The notes under the pieces were generated by a model. That model ran no database searches. It worked only from the letters and a program-made list of their open reading frames with translations, and was not told the DNA's origin. The position numbers and the translations under genes are program-made. This document shows, piece after piece, positions 22,357 through 34,905 of a stretch of DNA of 64,000 nucleotides (positions are counted from its first letter, which is position 1; each line of letters opens with the position of its first letter). Source of the DNA: Vicia villosa (lineage: Eukaryota > Streptophyta > Magnoliopsida > Fabales > Fabaceae); NCBI RefSeq assembly GCF_029867415.1, contig NW_026705481.1, forward strand, positions 62,001 through 126,000, given 5' to 3'.

Positions 22357-24101
22357 CACTACGTCAAAAATGACTTTAGGCAGCGCATATTTTCAAAAGC
22401 GCTGCTATAAGTTAAATAAAAAATAAAACACGAAAAGTTTGTACGAAATAAAGGCTTTTTTGTATTATAATGGTATATAATGCCTTTTTTGTATATAATA
22501 CCTTTTTTTGTATATAATGGTATATAATGTCTTTTTTTGTATTATAATAGTATTATAATGGTATATAATCAGAGGTGTCAATTTAGGGGGCCAAAAAATT
22601 TGAGCCCTAGCCCACTTAGTGAGGGGGCCTAAAAATATCTAAGAATAATGAGCCCCTAAACATATAGGCCCCAAAAATATAAGGCCCCAAAAATTTAGAA
22701 GTGACCTTGGGCCCTAAATCAAAAATTAATAACTTAAAAAAAAAATCAAAATTTAATATTCTCAAAATAAAAAAATATTTAAAAATAAAAAAAAAATTGT
22801 TTTTTTTTATAAATTAGATGGATTACCTTTATTTATATAAATCATCTCTTTATATGGAAGATACTCTATATATTTAGGTCAATTAGTACATTATGAATGA
22901 ATGACTTCTATTCATATAGATTATCTCTTTTATTTCCTACAGTAAATACAATTCTATTCATATAAATTATCACTTTTATTTCCTTCATTAAATACAACTC
23001 ATCCATTAAACTTGTGGACATAGATTCTAGGAACACTTGCATTTTCCAAACTAAAAATGTACTAATGAAATTAATATGAAAAGCATGAGAGCGTATATAA
23101 AATTCCAGTTTTTTATTATTACTTAGAGAATGTTTGTGACAAGTTGAGTTTAGAGAAACTGCTAGTAAAAATGTTCTTTCAGCTTGTATTACTACTATAG
23201 CGTCATAGTGGAATTTAGAGAAACTGCTATTGTTTTGCAACACACAATTAATTGTCTCACAATTGTCAAATTCCATAACCGTAAACAACATTTTTTATAT
23301 ATAACAATTACTATCTGAAAGAAAATAAAAAAGCTTTATTGATGCATCACCTGGTCAATTTGTCTCACTAAAAAGGAAGAAAACAGTAAAAAAATTAGTG
23401 CATAGGTGAAAATTTTGAAATAGAATAAGGCCCCTTCAATAGGGCCCAAAAATAACACATTAATTAAGGGGCCTAAAATTATTGGGCCTTAAAATTTTTT
23501 CATATAGAGAGGGCTTAGTAAAGTGGGGCTTTAGTGGGGCCAAAAAATTGGGGTTTTGAAAAATTGGGCTGATTTGACAGCTCTATATATAATGCCTTTT
23601 TTTTTGTATATAACAACTTCTTTGTTGAAATAAAGGCTTGTTGAAATGTAAGGCTTGAATTACAGGTTTATGGGATTATTTCCAAAAATACGCTAAAAAA
23701 GAAAGAATAGGCAGCACTTCTACATAAAAAACGCTTAAAATGTCATTTTTTACGAGAAGCAAAGAAAGCGCTTTTTCGAAAAAGCGATGCCAATAGTACA
23801 CAATTGAACGCGCTTTTTCCTGAAAAAGCGCTGCCTAAAGACGCCAACAGAAAGCATAAAAGGCTAGACAAAGCGCTGCTAAAGATCTACTTTAGAAAGC
23901 GCTTTTTCAGGATAAAGCGCTGTTACAAACCTACTTTAAAAAGCGTTTTTCAAGGAAAACACTGCCTAAAGTATACATAAGGCATCGCTTTTGCATAAAA
24001 AACACGCTGTCTAAACCTACAATAGCGCTACCATAGGCAGCGCTTTTAAGCGCTGTTAAAGGCCAAAAAAAGCGCCTTCTTTTTCCTTTTTTAGCGTAGT
24101 G
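22357..24101. mobile_element. Non-autonomous CACTA element, 1.75 kb
   Basis: The left end CACTACGTCAAAAATGAC and the right end, complement of CACTACGCTAAAAAAGG, are flanked by a perfect 3-bp duplication CAA (22354-22356 and 24102-24104). Subterminal AGCGCTG/CAGCGCT motifs are at 22379-22410 and 23700-24075. The interior has imperfect tandem GTATATAATGCCTTTTTT units and an inserted hAT element (22570-23585). It has no transposase. Confidence 0.85.
22570..23585. mobile_element. hAT-type non-autonomous element nested in CACTA
   Basis: The ends CAGAGGTGTC and the complement of TAGAGCTGTC are flanked by a perfect 8-bp duplication TATATAAT (22562-22569 and 23586-23593). Subterminal GGGGCC, AGCCC and GGGCCT motifs recur at both ends. 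An open frame on the minus strand (22908-23291, 127 codons) includes AERTFLLAVSLN, faintly like a hAT dimerisation region, but I cannot support a coding call. Confidence 0.85.
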
Positions 24102-24447
24102 CAATAATTAGAAAATGTGAGAATGGTGGAACCATAAGCTAATGAATTCATGCACATGGGAACATGACCAACAAAATATGTTGGGAATACAAGAAAACAT
24201 GCAAACAATGGGCGCCACGACCCCCCAAATGACAGGAAAAATCATGCACTTCACACATAAATAGTCGAGTAAAGCACTATTTTTGTTGTTACCACTATAT
24301 TATTGTCTATATTATTTTATATTTCAACCAATCAGTCAAGCTATTTAGACACTTTATCTTCTATTTTACTAAAAGGTACTCCATGTGTAGTAACCAGTAA
24401 CTAGAAAGTGAGTGTGTGAAAAGTAATATCAGACATTTTATGTGACA

Positions 24448-24499
24448 GGCCCAGTGGCTACTTGCCTGGGCCTACCTAGGCCCATATACAAAACCCTAG
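24448..24499 (+). promoter_or_regulatory. Site II motifs and telobox upstream of eIF3f
   Basis: Three GGCCCA/TGGGCC site II motifs occur at 24448-24453, 24467-24472 and 24479-24484, followed by the telobox AAACCCTAG at 24491-24499. This pairing is well known in plant promoters of translation and growth-related genes. The start codon is 78 bases further on. Confidence 0.65.
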
Positions 24500-24576
24500 C
24501 AAATTTGTTCACCCGCGAATGACGAGATTGATTATCACGGTTTCTTCCTCGCACCTGCTGAATCGAAGCTCCGATC

Positions 24577-27375
24577 ATGGCGTCGAGCAAGCGTTCCGTG
24601 TTGCAGTTCTCTTCTACGCAGAGTTTGTCGGGGAAGGTTCATCCTCTCGTCATCTTCAACATCTGTGATTGCTATGTCCGTCGTCCTGACCAAGCGGAGC
24701 GCGTCATCGGAACGCTACTCGGCTCCGTTCTCCCCGACGGAACCGTCGATATCCGAAATTCATACGCTGTTCCTCACAATGAGTCCGTTGACCAGGTCTT
24801 CCACATTCTCCATATGCCATCCTTTTGAAAGTATATTGATTTCTGCAAATTTGTCAATGTTTCATTGTAGATGATTGTTCATTGTTTGAAACTAAGCTAT
24901 ATCCTAAGTCAGAGAAATGACATTTCAAATAGCAGTTTTTTCTGTTCCGTAGACAAAATGGTAATAACTATTAGAAACTCAGACACACAACTCTCACTCA
25001 CTCCCAGAGTTCTGACTGTGGTGATGACGTCAAACCTAATAATATCGGCTTTTTGCCAATAGAGTTAGAATTTACGGACAATTCAAATAAAAAGGTGAAA
25101 AAACTCTTTGTTCTAATATTCATTTATTTTTCCTTATAGGTTGCTTTGGATATTGAGTACCACCATAACATGTTGCTATCCCACCAAAAAGTGAATCCCA
25201 AGGAAGTTATAGTTGGATGGTAAGTTCAGTTCTTTTGAACCTAAGTTAAAATTTTGAAGTTCTGTGAGGATAAGTTTGGTTACTTTATGCAGGTATTCAA
25301 CTGGTCTTGGAGTAACTGGGGGCAGTGCTTTAATTCATGAATTTTATTCTCGAGAAGTATCCAACCCTATACATTTGACTGTTGATACAGGATTTGCAAA
25401 TGGAGAGGGCTCCATAAAAGCATATGTTTCAAACAATTTGTCCCTAGGAGACCATCAAATTGCTGCACAGTTTCAAGAAATCCCTTTGGATCTTCGTATG
25501 GTTGAAGCTGAGCGTATTGGATGTATGTATTGATTGGATTTCATATTTTATATTCATTTTACCCCCTTTTTTTCTTTGTCATGGCTATATTTTTCTTCTA
25601 TAAAGTACTTGCAACAAAATTATATGCTTGCTTTCATCAATTCATGGATACATATGCAGAGTAGTTCTTCAAGTTTTATTTTAATTGACCATTGGGTGAT
25701 GTTGCTTTCGGTTAGGTTTGAAAGAGAATCTTTCCGAATCAGAAGTATTTGGACATAATGAATTGATTTTAGCTCTTGTATATATAATATAGATATCGCT
25801 ATACTTTGTGAAAACAACTAAAACTGAATGCTCTTATACATCATAATTTTTTAAATTTTCTTCCCTCTGATATTTTTATGGAAATTGCTGCTAAAAATGA
25901 TAATTCATTTTTCTGTGAAAAGATATATGGTTGACATTTACAAAAAGAATGATTAATGAGGCAATGCCAATCACAATATAGTAAAGTGTCATTGTTCAAT
26001 CTTTTTTTCATCGCGACTTATAAAGTTTGCATCTTGATCATGACCGAAAAGTGATTTGTGTCCCGTTTGTATTTGGGAAAACTGGTATGATATTTGCCTT
26101 ATCTTGTGTGAAATGATGATTTCCTGAAAATCAGGAATTTCATTTTATTGTGAATAATGTGACTTGGATCATCTGCTGCCTTTATTTTTGGACTGCATGC
26201 GGTGAAGTAATGTTAAAATCAGACAGGTCATATCATGATTAATATTTTTGGGTTGTTCTCAAGTTCTTGAACCAGTTATTGATGACTTAGTTTAATTACA
26301 TTTGAAATGATTCCAAATTTTTATGACTTTGCAATGTTTGTTACAATTTGGTGCGTTGGGTCATTGTTTCTAATAAAAGTTCCTTTAGAATAATATTAGG
26401 TGTTTGGCTTCCAGATGGTCTAAGAGTAAGACTTGTGGTCTCTTTTAAAGGGGTTTTAAGGGATTGGGTTGCTTTTCTATATTCACGACTTTATTTGTTT
26501 CCACTTGTTTTATTTTAAGGATGATTTCATAGCCGCATTTCCTCTCTGTTATGTGTTAATTTTGTTTCCTTTATAGAAAGAAACTGTTATAGGTCTTCAG
26601 AGGAATGTCTCTTGAGAAAGTGGTCGAGTTCACGCAGAACAGGAGGCAGATCAATATCATATCTACAATCTAGTTTTTTAATTAATTGATTTATATTTAT
26701 ATACCGTATTATCATGGAAGAAGGCTACTATCAGCGATGTTTTTCAGTATAATTTGTGGCTATGAGATGCCTATAATGGAACAAGAATGTGATTTGACTT
26801 TAATGATTAAAAACCTGATTGTATGTTAACTTCTGCCATTGACAGTTGATAATCTGAAGGCAACTGCTGTTGACAAAATCCCATCTGATTTAGAAGGGAT
26901 GGAAGCATCAATGACACATCTATTAGCCTTGATTGATGACACCTACAAATACGTTGATGATGTCGTGGAAGGGCGTGTTGTTCCAGACAACAAAATTGGG
27001 AAATGTATTTCAGATGTTGTAGGTTCCCTTCCCAAAATTCCTTCCTCAACTTTTGATAAGCTTGTGAACGAGAGCTTGCAGGTAAGATTAGGTTTTGGGT
27101 TATGTTGTAGTATAGTGGACTACTATGATCATTAAACAAATTAAGAATTTGTAGGGGACTTCTTTTCTTTGTTTAACCATTATGAAATGATTCTTTTAGC
27201 CGTCAGAACAGTTTGCAAATTTCTTAGTTTATGAACACATCTTCTCAGGGTTTTTGGGCTGACTAGAGTTTCTCATGGTTTTCAGGATCACTTGCTCATG
27301 CTATATTTATCTAGCATCACAAGGACACAGCTCAGCCTGGCCGAAAAGTTGAACACGGCTGCTCAGATTCTCTGA
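24577..27375 (+). CDS. EIF3F: Eukaryotic translation initiation factor 3 subunit F
   Basis: Five exons, 24577-24795, 25140-25219, 25293-25522, 26846-27081 and 27286-27375, total 855 nt and encode 284 residues, close to the family length. Marks are HPLVIFNICDCYVRRPDQAE, GTLLGSVLPDGTVDIRNSYA, IVGWYSTGLGVTGGSALIHE, NPIHLTVDTGF, LDLRMVEAERIG and the C-terminal SSITRTQLSLAEKLNTAAQI. The N-terminal half is an MPN domain without the JAMM zinc ligands: GWYSTG stands where active proteases have GWYHSHP, so it is a structural MPN. The product is a cytosolic subunit of eIF3, supporting 43S complex assembly on the 40S ribosome. Introns are GT-AG and phases close exactly. The start codon follows a short leader with site II and telobox motifs. 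The gene appears intact. Confidence 0.95.
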
Positions 27376-29449
27376 TTGCGTCCTCAACAAATGCAATTTT
27401 GCTTAGGGAAGTTACCATTTTATGATATTTCCCAAAACTTGGAATATCGGTATTTTGTAATCTTTTCAATACTAACATTATGCACTTTTTATTGCGTAGG
27501 TAATTTTGTTTTTTGTTCTGTGGTAGCATTGTAGTGGTTCATATCATACTTCACTTGTGTAATATGTCATCTTTGAAAATTTTGGTTATAGGAATCCTTT
27601 TGTTCGCAACCTTTGGTTATGCAATGCTATTAAATCCTTCCTACTATACGTGCTTTTATGAATTATGCAACACGTGAACGATAATCTATAAGGAAGGAGG
27701 GTCTTTAGAGGGGATATGCTGGGGTATGATCTTGATTTAATTACTTGGTACTTTTTGGGACAAAATTTGTAATTGTTATGAAAATTTTGTCGAATGTTTT
27801 AAAGGTTTGTATTGTTCTGTCAAGTACTTACCTTTTTACGAATCAAACGCATCCAATGTCTTAATTCTTGGATCCTGCTTGTGTGAGCTCAGGAATTTTT
27901 TTTATCAATCAGAGAACGCATGAAGCTATGGGACAGTGGTCTAGAAAAGTTATGGACTAGCTTTGTTTTACTTTAGAAGTTAGTTACACCTCTCTGTATC
28001 TGGACACAAGAAAGATACAAATTATCAACACGAATGGATCTCCTATCCAAGAGCATTTTATCTCTACATTTCAACACTAACAATGTTTTGAAGTAGTTCT
28101 CACCAATAACTTCACATCTACTAATAATCCACAAATACTAAGTCCACACCACAAGAGGGAGGATATCTCTACAAGTACCTCGTGAGGCTCGTGATATGGT
28201 TTAGTAGATGTTAATCATCTATAACATAATAAATTCAAATTCAAATCATTATTAGAAAAAGTCCTCATATTTTTTTTAATGTTTGTATGCATTTGTAATC
28301 AGAATTCTCAATGTGTTAAATGTGACTCTTGTTCCGTCATTTTTCATATCTTTTGTATTCTATTTCGTTATGAAATATCGAAACTATAAAATGACATATT
28401 TATTTCATTATTTTTCATTTCTCACCGATACTCCTGTTAATTTTGTAATATTCAAACATAGAATAGACTTGCTAAAGCTAACTATATTCCAACTAGCCCT
28501 AGACACCAATAAGTCAAAACCTAGACGGAATGTTTGACTGTTGCTAATGGCACTATTCTGCATACATAAATCAAACTATCACTGTTATTCTGTGTTTTTG
28601 TCATGACTCAAAACTAAAAAAGCACATCCATAATATAAGCATCGTATTGTGTTTGTTTGTTGTATCTAACTCTAGGAATATATGATAGTGCATGCAATAG
28701 CCAATGTGCAAATTGCAAAGTGATACCAAATACCAATAACCCAAGAGCATGCCAATATACGTATTATTTTAAGTCATTAAACTTCCGCATAGTAGGGAGT
28801 ATTCTTAAAAAAGCAGCGACAAAAGTGGTGGAGACAAGAAAGTAGTAAAAGACACGGAAGATAAGGAGAAGAGTGGTTCTTTTTTTCATTCCCTTTCTGG
28901 CATTGGACACTTCTTAATCACTATCCTATGATAAAGTTGCACACCAAAACACCTTTCTCTATTCTTTTGTTTCAATTACTTCTTTTCATGGAACAAACAG
29001 TAGGTAGTAGTACTTCTTAGATACTTGGACAAATACAAAAAGACAAGGGAAGCTAGCTAAAGTCAAGACACTTTTGTTAAAACCCTTAGTTTTGTCCTTC
29101 AAATCATTCATATACCTTAATTCTGTTATTTGACCTTGTTTATTTATTGACATAAATTTTGTTATGCTTTTTAAAAAATATTATGATAATTTTTTAATTT
29201 TTTCAGAATAGTTTATAGCATATGAAAAATAAATTTATTTTGTTTTATTTTTGCTATAAAAATAATTTATGTAACTTATTTTGAAAACACTTATGCTATA
29301 GACTATTTACTCAAACAAACCCATAATTTTAATCTATTTATCTAAATTATCTTTTGTGGATAGCTGCCTCTTTGAATATAAGAGCACCAACAAATTCATG
29401 GTTATTAAGAATAGTGAAAAATCTTATTAAATTTCCTAGCTATTATTGA
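27376..29449. other. 3' region of eIF3f and long spacer
   Basis: The eIF3f 3' untranslated region probably occupies the first few hundred bases. I see no further gene; 28180-29440 is AT-rich intergenic sequence with no recognised element ends. Confidence 0.5.
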
Positions 29450-30345
29450 TCGTACCTGATCAGAAGAATCGTCAAGGCGTAATGTCTGGCTTGAAGAGCA
29501 AGATGGGGGGGGGGTACCTGCAAGGTTCTCCGATGCTTAAGTCAGTAGCTATCAGAGAATGAGGTTTAGAGTTGAGAATAAAATACCTGACCCTCTAGTG
29601 AAAGAGGGTATTTATAGCCCCCAGCGCTGGGCCAAGGTTCCCTAATTGGGCCAAATCCAACTGGAGGCCCACATGCTAGGGAACTGCCAGAACGTCCCAT
29701 GCTAGGGCTGAGTCAGCAGGAGACTCACGTTCTGGATGCACAAAGCGTAGGGTTCGGAGATGGTTGACCGAATCCTTCGCTGGGACGTGACGCGTGATCT
29801 TCGTGCGTGGATAACTCCTTGACGGTTATCTAGTACGCAGGCCCAAAAGTTTGGGCCTGCTCGGCCAGGGTCCTCGCGACTGGCAGCTCCTATCTGTTCA
29901 GTAATTGGGCCCAAGGGAAGCGGGCCTGCTCGGCTGGTAATCAAGGGTTGGGCCTGCTCGGCCCAGACCAGAACAGGAGCCCCCCAAGTCATTAGCCTAA
30001 TAAGGGTGATGACTTTAACGAGGAGGTTTAGCCGAGCACGGTTCCAGATCATGGGCTCCTCGAGGGTTTAGGTCGGTCGCCCGTTGTCTTGGTTTTTAAC
30101 CTTATTAGTTGTCACTCATTAGCGTGATTGACAGGTGTCAGCTGTACAGGCAGTAATCATTATTGCGCCGTTTCTAGGGATGAAAGTAGACGGCGTCTTT
30201 TGGAGTTCTCAAGATCCTTGGGACGCGTGGCAGCTTTTCGTGGAGGGGGCCGTCTTTGGGGTGTAGGCAATGATGGCGTCTCCTAGGCTGCCTAGGCCAT
30301 CATGACACCCTTTGGCCTTCTTTCCCTATATAACTATTATTAAAA
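29450..30345. repeat. LTR-like or solo-LTR segment
   Basis: This is a sharply GC-richer block starting near TACCTGCAAGGTTCTCCGAT and GCTTAAGTCAGTAGC, with repeated GGGCCTGCTCGGC phrases, and ending with CCCTATATAACTATT, a TATA-like promoter sequence. It shares the leader signature seen at 15154-15330. No retroviral-type coding sequence adjoins, so it may be a solo LTR. Exact ends are not defined. Confidence 0.45.
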
Positions 30346-30456
30346 AAATAATTATTCTCCAAAACATCTTTCATAAGAACTTCTTTCATAAGAATAAAGA
30401 ATTCTTTGAAAACTAAAGGTAAATTTAATAAAAAATATTAGAAATAATATTATTAA

Positions 30457-30737
30457 GGGTTAATAGTCATTTGCCCCCCTGCAATAGTAGCGATATTCGG
30501 TTTACCCCCCTTTTAAAAAAAAATTTTGTTTTACCCCCCTGTAATATTTGGGTACCCCTAAACGTGTAAAAACCAGGGAGTAAAATCAAAAAAATATATT
30601 TTACAGGGGGTAATTTTCTCTCTTGGGGGGCAAAAGACTTACAATTTTAATATTATAGGGGGGTAAAACAATTTTTTTTTTAAAAGGGGGTAAACCGAAT
30701 ATCGCTACTATTGCAGGGGGCAAATGACTATTAACTC
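30457..30737. mobile_element. Mutator-type MITE, 281 bp
   Basis: Inverted repeats of about 65 bp start GGGTTAATAGTCATTTGCCC on the left and pair with the right end ...GGGCAAATGACTATTAACTC. A perfect 9-bp duplication TATTATTAA flanks it (30448-30456 and 30738-30746), as expected for Mutator-like elements. It has no coding capacity. Confidence 0.9.
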
Positions 30738-30746
30738 TATTATTAA

Positions 30747-31173
30747 ATTAATTGATTTTTACTCAAACTCCATCTTTTCTACTTGTCAGTTGTCACTTTT
30801 GTAAAAAAAAAATCATATTTAATTGTCATTTTTAAGTTTAATGTAGTCTAAAATATTATTTTCAGTTTCATAAAAAATATCTCATTAAAATTATCTATGA
30901 TTTTTTAAAAATAAATGTGTTAATTTTAATAATAAAATTAATATTATTTACTAAAATACTCTTATTAATTATAACTATTCAAATAATTGAATATAGTAAA
31001 CATTAATTTATATTAATAAGTATTATATTAATATGAGAAAATGAATGATACCATGACAAAATAAATTAGTTTTACACAGTCAATCAATATATCCCGTCAA
31101 GTTAGACTGAAATTTTTAAATTACTTGTATGACATGGAAGAATAATATAATCTCATTAAATTTTTAAATTTTT
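30747..31173. other. AT-rich spacer
   Basis: No gene or element end is recognised before the first 462-bp repeat. Confidence 0.5.
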
Positions 31174-31635
31174 ACACTATGAATACATTTTCATTAAACT
31201 CTATTACTATTTTAAATGAATAATAATTTTAGACTAAAAAAAAGTGAAGATGAGAGGCGACTTTTTATGTGGCAGAAAGAGTATAAGAAAAATTTAATGG
31301 AATATTAATTATTATTTTGTCATAAATAACATAATAAAGTATTGATTGTAAAAAAAAGATTAAATGAACTAATAAATAGTTAATGGTATAAATAAGAAAA
31401 AAAATAATTCAAATAAATACTACATTTTTTTAGTTTGTTATATGTATAAATAACCCAAAAAAACAACTAAAAAAAGAGAATAAATATTCATATCATCAAC
31501 TTATATTTTTTATTGCTTACATTAAAAACTGAAGTGTTAACATATAAACTCAACAGTTTGTCCAAAAGACGTAGAAGTTAGAGCAGGCAAGACAAATAAA
31601 CTCTAGCGCCAAGCCAAGTTTCAAGAGACAAAATG
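31174..31635 (+). repeat. 462-bp direct repeat, left copy
   Basis: From ACACTATGAATACATTTTC to GTTTCAAGAGACAAAATG this segment matches 36481-36942 over its full length with no difference that I can see and no indel. It starts exactly at the target site of the CACTA element's right end and stops where the element's left subterminal sequence begins. It does not have LTR-like TG...CA ends or an adjoining primer-binding site. Confidence 0.95.
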
Positions 31636-31989
31636 ACTTTTCAGAAAAGAATTTTACATCAGGTATTAATATATAAGATGTGAAAAATGTTTGTCAAAAG
31701 ATTTTACATCAGGTAATTATTTCCAATGACATAAAAAATATAGGAAAAACTGAAAAATGTATAACTAGTGGCACTATTGTAAATAAAATGAAAAAATATA
31801 GGCGGTGGCAAAATTGTAATTAAAATGAAATTCTTGTTATTATGGATTTTACATCAGGCCCAGATATTAAATGATGTGAGAAATATTACGCAAGTGGGCC
31901 TTTCAATCGGTTCTTGTAATAACCGATGGGAAAAACTAAACATATTGGGTCTTTACTTCAGGCTAATATTCCACCGATGGGAAATGTTA

Positions 31990-32281
31990 AGACAACTTTT
32001 TCCTAAAACCCTATTCCATCTTTACACACGCATCTTCTTATTTCCTAAAACTTTTTTTTCTGCCGAAACCATTCTCCTCCGTCAAAACCATACTTGCCGC
32101 CACCATACTTTTCGTCACCACCCATTCTCCTCCGTTCGCCTTCCTACTTCGACAACCTCCGCAGTTCGCCGACCCTAACTTCGCGCCGATTCGCCTCCCA
32201 GTCCGCCGCACTTCGCAGATCTTCGCCGGACAATCTCGACAGTGCTTTTCCATCGAACCTCATTCCTGATCCCGTCGCCGG
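31990..32281 (+). other. Leader-exon-like GC-rich segment inside the CACTA
   Basis: This CT-rich then CCGCC/CGCCGG-rich stretch ends at a donor-like CGCCG|GTAAGAT near 32281. It looks like a transcribed 5' leader placed ahead of the captured exons and resembles the leader segment at 2490-2672. No protein is recognised. Confidence 0.35.
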
Positions 32282-32743
32282 TAAGATTTCGAATCTACTT
32301 CATATTGAGCTTGTGTGTTCTATGTTGTTTTGAGATTGAGATGAATGAAAAAACTTTGATTTTTACCATTGGATGTTGATGCAGAACATTAGAAGTGAGA
32401 GAAAAAGAACAAGTTGGCTTTTCTAGGTAATGTTGGCTTTTCTATTTCAGCAACAATTCGTCTTTCTTGTAACCAACATTGAAGGCATTTATTCTTAGAG
32501 TATTGTGATAATAAGTGTTACACACATTAGGAGTCTAACTTGCAGGCATATAAAGGTTGGGTGAGTGATTGATGTCGTGAGATTAAAGGTTTCAGATTTC
32601 ATGAGTTTAATGATGTTTCTCTAACTTGCAGGTATAAGTGTTACACACATCTTTTGAAGCAGGCCATTAACCTATTTTAAGCAAATATTTCTTTCCCTTA
32701 TAGAGTATTAATAATACTTATATTAATTGGATGTTGATTAGAA

Positions 32744-33850
32744 CAGAATCACTGTCAATGTTGTCGTTGATGAAACCCTAATCCATGGTGACAAGAATGG
32801 AATCACTGTCAATGTTGCCGTGGAGTCCACTGCGGGGTCGGAAACTTCTGTTCTAGCGACCGGTAGCGATGGTCAAAAGTCTCTGGACATGGCGGTTTAG
32901 TTGATGGATAAGGGAAACAAGGCCATGAAAGAGAACGATTTTGGTGAGGCAGCTGATAACTATAGCCATGCTCTCGAGATCAGGTTCAATTTCTTTACGC
33001 ATTAACCTAGGCTAAGGAGATTATTTTTTGAGCTGTTTCGCTTTAATTTGCTTATTTCTTTGTAGATTACTGTTACGATATCGGTTTTGCTGATTTAGGT
33101 GTTCATAAGCTTTGGATTTGGTCTTTAGGTTAAATGATTGAGAATTGAGCTGGAAACAATCTTGCTTAGAAGTTCACGTTCTCAGAGTTAGATTCTAGAC
33201 GTTCTTAGTGTTTTATGGATTATGCACACACTACTCGAATTTGTAAGCATCACGTCGAAACAAATCTCCACTAAGATTCTATCTCGTTTGGTTTTCATTA
33301 TCTCTACGCTATGATTGGTTGACTTCAATAGCTCTGCTTGGTTGGTTATTGACATCTTTATTTTCAAAAGAGCTTCCAATTATTCAGTGGAGGTTGTCAA
33401 ATTCTGCACTATCAATGTTTAAGAATATTAGTTGATGGAATGAAATCATGTTTCCTTTTCTTAGTATTTGAAATATGTATGTTAGTGTTATGGACGTCAT
33501 TTTATGTCACGTTGTCAACTATGCTTAGATATCATAGTCCATAGAGATTTCAGGAAAACCTTGGGTTGATATGAAGTATGATGTAGTTTTGCACTGAACT
33601 AATAGAAAATTTAGTTAATTTGATACTTTCTTATTGTAATCCTACCAGAAGAATTTTTATTATCGTCAAACCAACCTGATACACTCATGAGTTTTAATCA
33701 ACAGAATGGCCCATTATGGTGAACTTGCTTCTGAGTGTGTCCACACATACTACAAGTATGGTTGTGCACTGCTTTACAAAGCTCAGGAGGAAGCCGGAGA
33801 AAACGTGCATCACAGTGAATTTGGGGTCGTAGACAAGCAATCTTTTTAAG
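32744..33850 (+). pseudogene. Captured NASP-type histone chaperone fragment (SHNi-TPR)
   Basis: The first piece (about 32744-32983) encodes an N-terminal stretch GDKNGITVNVAVESTAG then MDKGNKAMKENDFGEAADNY and SHALEIR. A GT-AG intron (32984-33704) leads to RMAHYGELASECVHTYYKYG and CALLYKAQEEAGENV at 33705-33848. This is the first TPR/SHNi-TPR region of NASP, the nuclear H3-H4 (and H1) chaperone. An in-frame TAG at 32898-32900 interrupts it just before LMDKG, and the reading frame ends at TAA 33847-33849 soon after the second exon. A local duplication of GAATCACTGTCAATGTTG precedes it (about 32756 and 32809). The remaining TPRs and coiled coil are missing. Confidence 0.85.
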
Positions 33851-34905
33851 AAATAGTTCCAACTAATAAGTTTACTTATGCATATATTAGTAAGATTTGT
33901 GTGTTCTGAATTGATCTAGTTATGTAGGTGTTGATTTTAAGATCAAGCTTCTTACAGTAGGTGACAAGAGATTGAAGCTAACTATTTGAGACACTGGTAA
34001 TATCTATATTCAAACCTTATGCTTCTTGTTCATGAAAATAGTGCTTTGTTCAGTTACTGCCACAAATCTGATGGTGTTATCCTTAGAGAGTATTTCTGTT
34101 GAATCATTTGCAAATCGACCTAAATGACTTCTAAGTGGATTATGTGTCTGATACTTTGGTGATTTGATGTTCGTTTTTTTAATTTTTTGGTTGTATTTTT
34201 TTATGATTTTATTTATGCATATGCTGAATGGTTTGTAGATTTTTATGAGTACTGTTATCTGTAAGTGTTTTTTAGTTGAATGATGCGGTTGAGCTACCGG
34301 CTTCATTTTTTTAGTTGTACATTTATTGATTTTTATGAAAATGCATATGGCTGTAAACTGTTACTATCAGTGAGAACAATGACATCATGCTGGAGTGGAG
34401 TACATAATTGCAAAAAATTGTCTTCTTTTTAGGCTTTTTTTCTGGGTTTTTTAGTACATGTTTTCATTGTAGTACAGGCAGTAAGTCACCTTCATAGTGT
34501 TTTGATTTTGTTTTCAAGGCATGACCCTCTCTACTATCAAGATTTCCTCATGGCCCTCCTACCATTTTGGTACTATATTTTGCACTTGTTAACTAGATTA
34601 TATTTGATTTCATTGGTTTTTTCTTACACATCTGTCTTTATGTCCTTTAATTGAAGTCTATTTAGACAACTTGTTGAAAGAGGAAAAACATTACATAAGC
34701 ATCACTTTTTATCTCTGGTAATTTGCATTGTTGTCCTTTCTTATTTGGTGATTGATCTTCGTGTCCAAATCAATAATCACTGTTCTTTTCATTGAATGTT
34801 TGTGTTTCGTTATGCTTTATTGACATTTATTATTTGGAGTTTAGCATTTATAGAACATGTTTACGCATTAAATTGATAAGTGCTCCCTAAATTTGTAACA
34901 TGTTC
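33850..34905. other. Noncoding interior of the CACTA element
   Basis: Between the two captured fragments the sequence is T-rich and intron-like, and no exon is recognised. Confidence 0.45.

Noticed and set aside
22908..23291. 127-codon minus-strand frame in the nested hAT element as a transposase
   Set aside because: Only a faint AERTF-like resemblance to a hAT dimerisation motif, without surrounding conserved blocks.
32038..32333. Overlapping open frames in the GC-rich leader of the gene-carrying CACTA
   Set aside because: The Pro/Ser-rich translations match no family; the segment looks like an untranslated leader.
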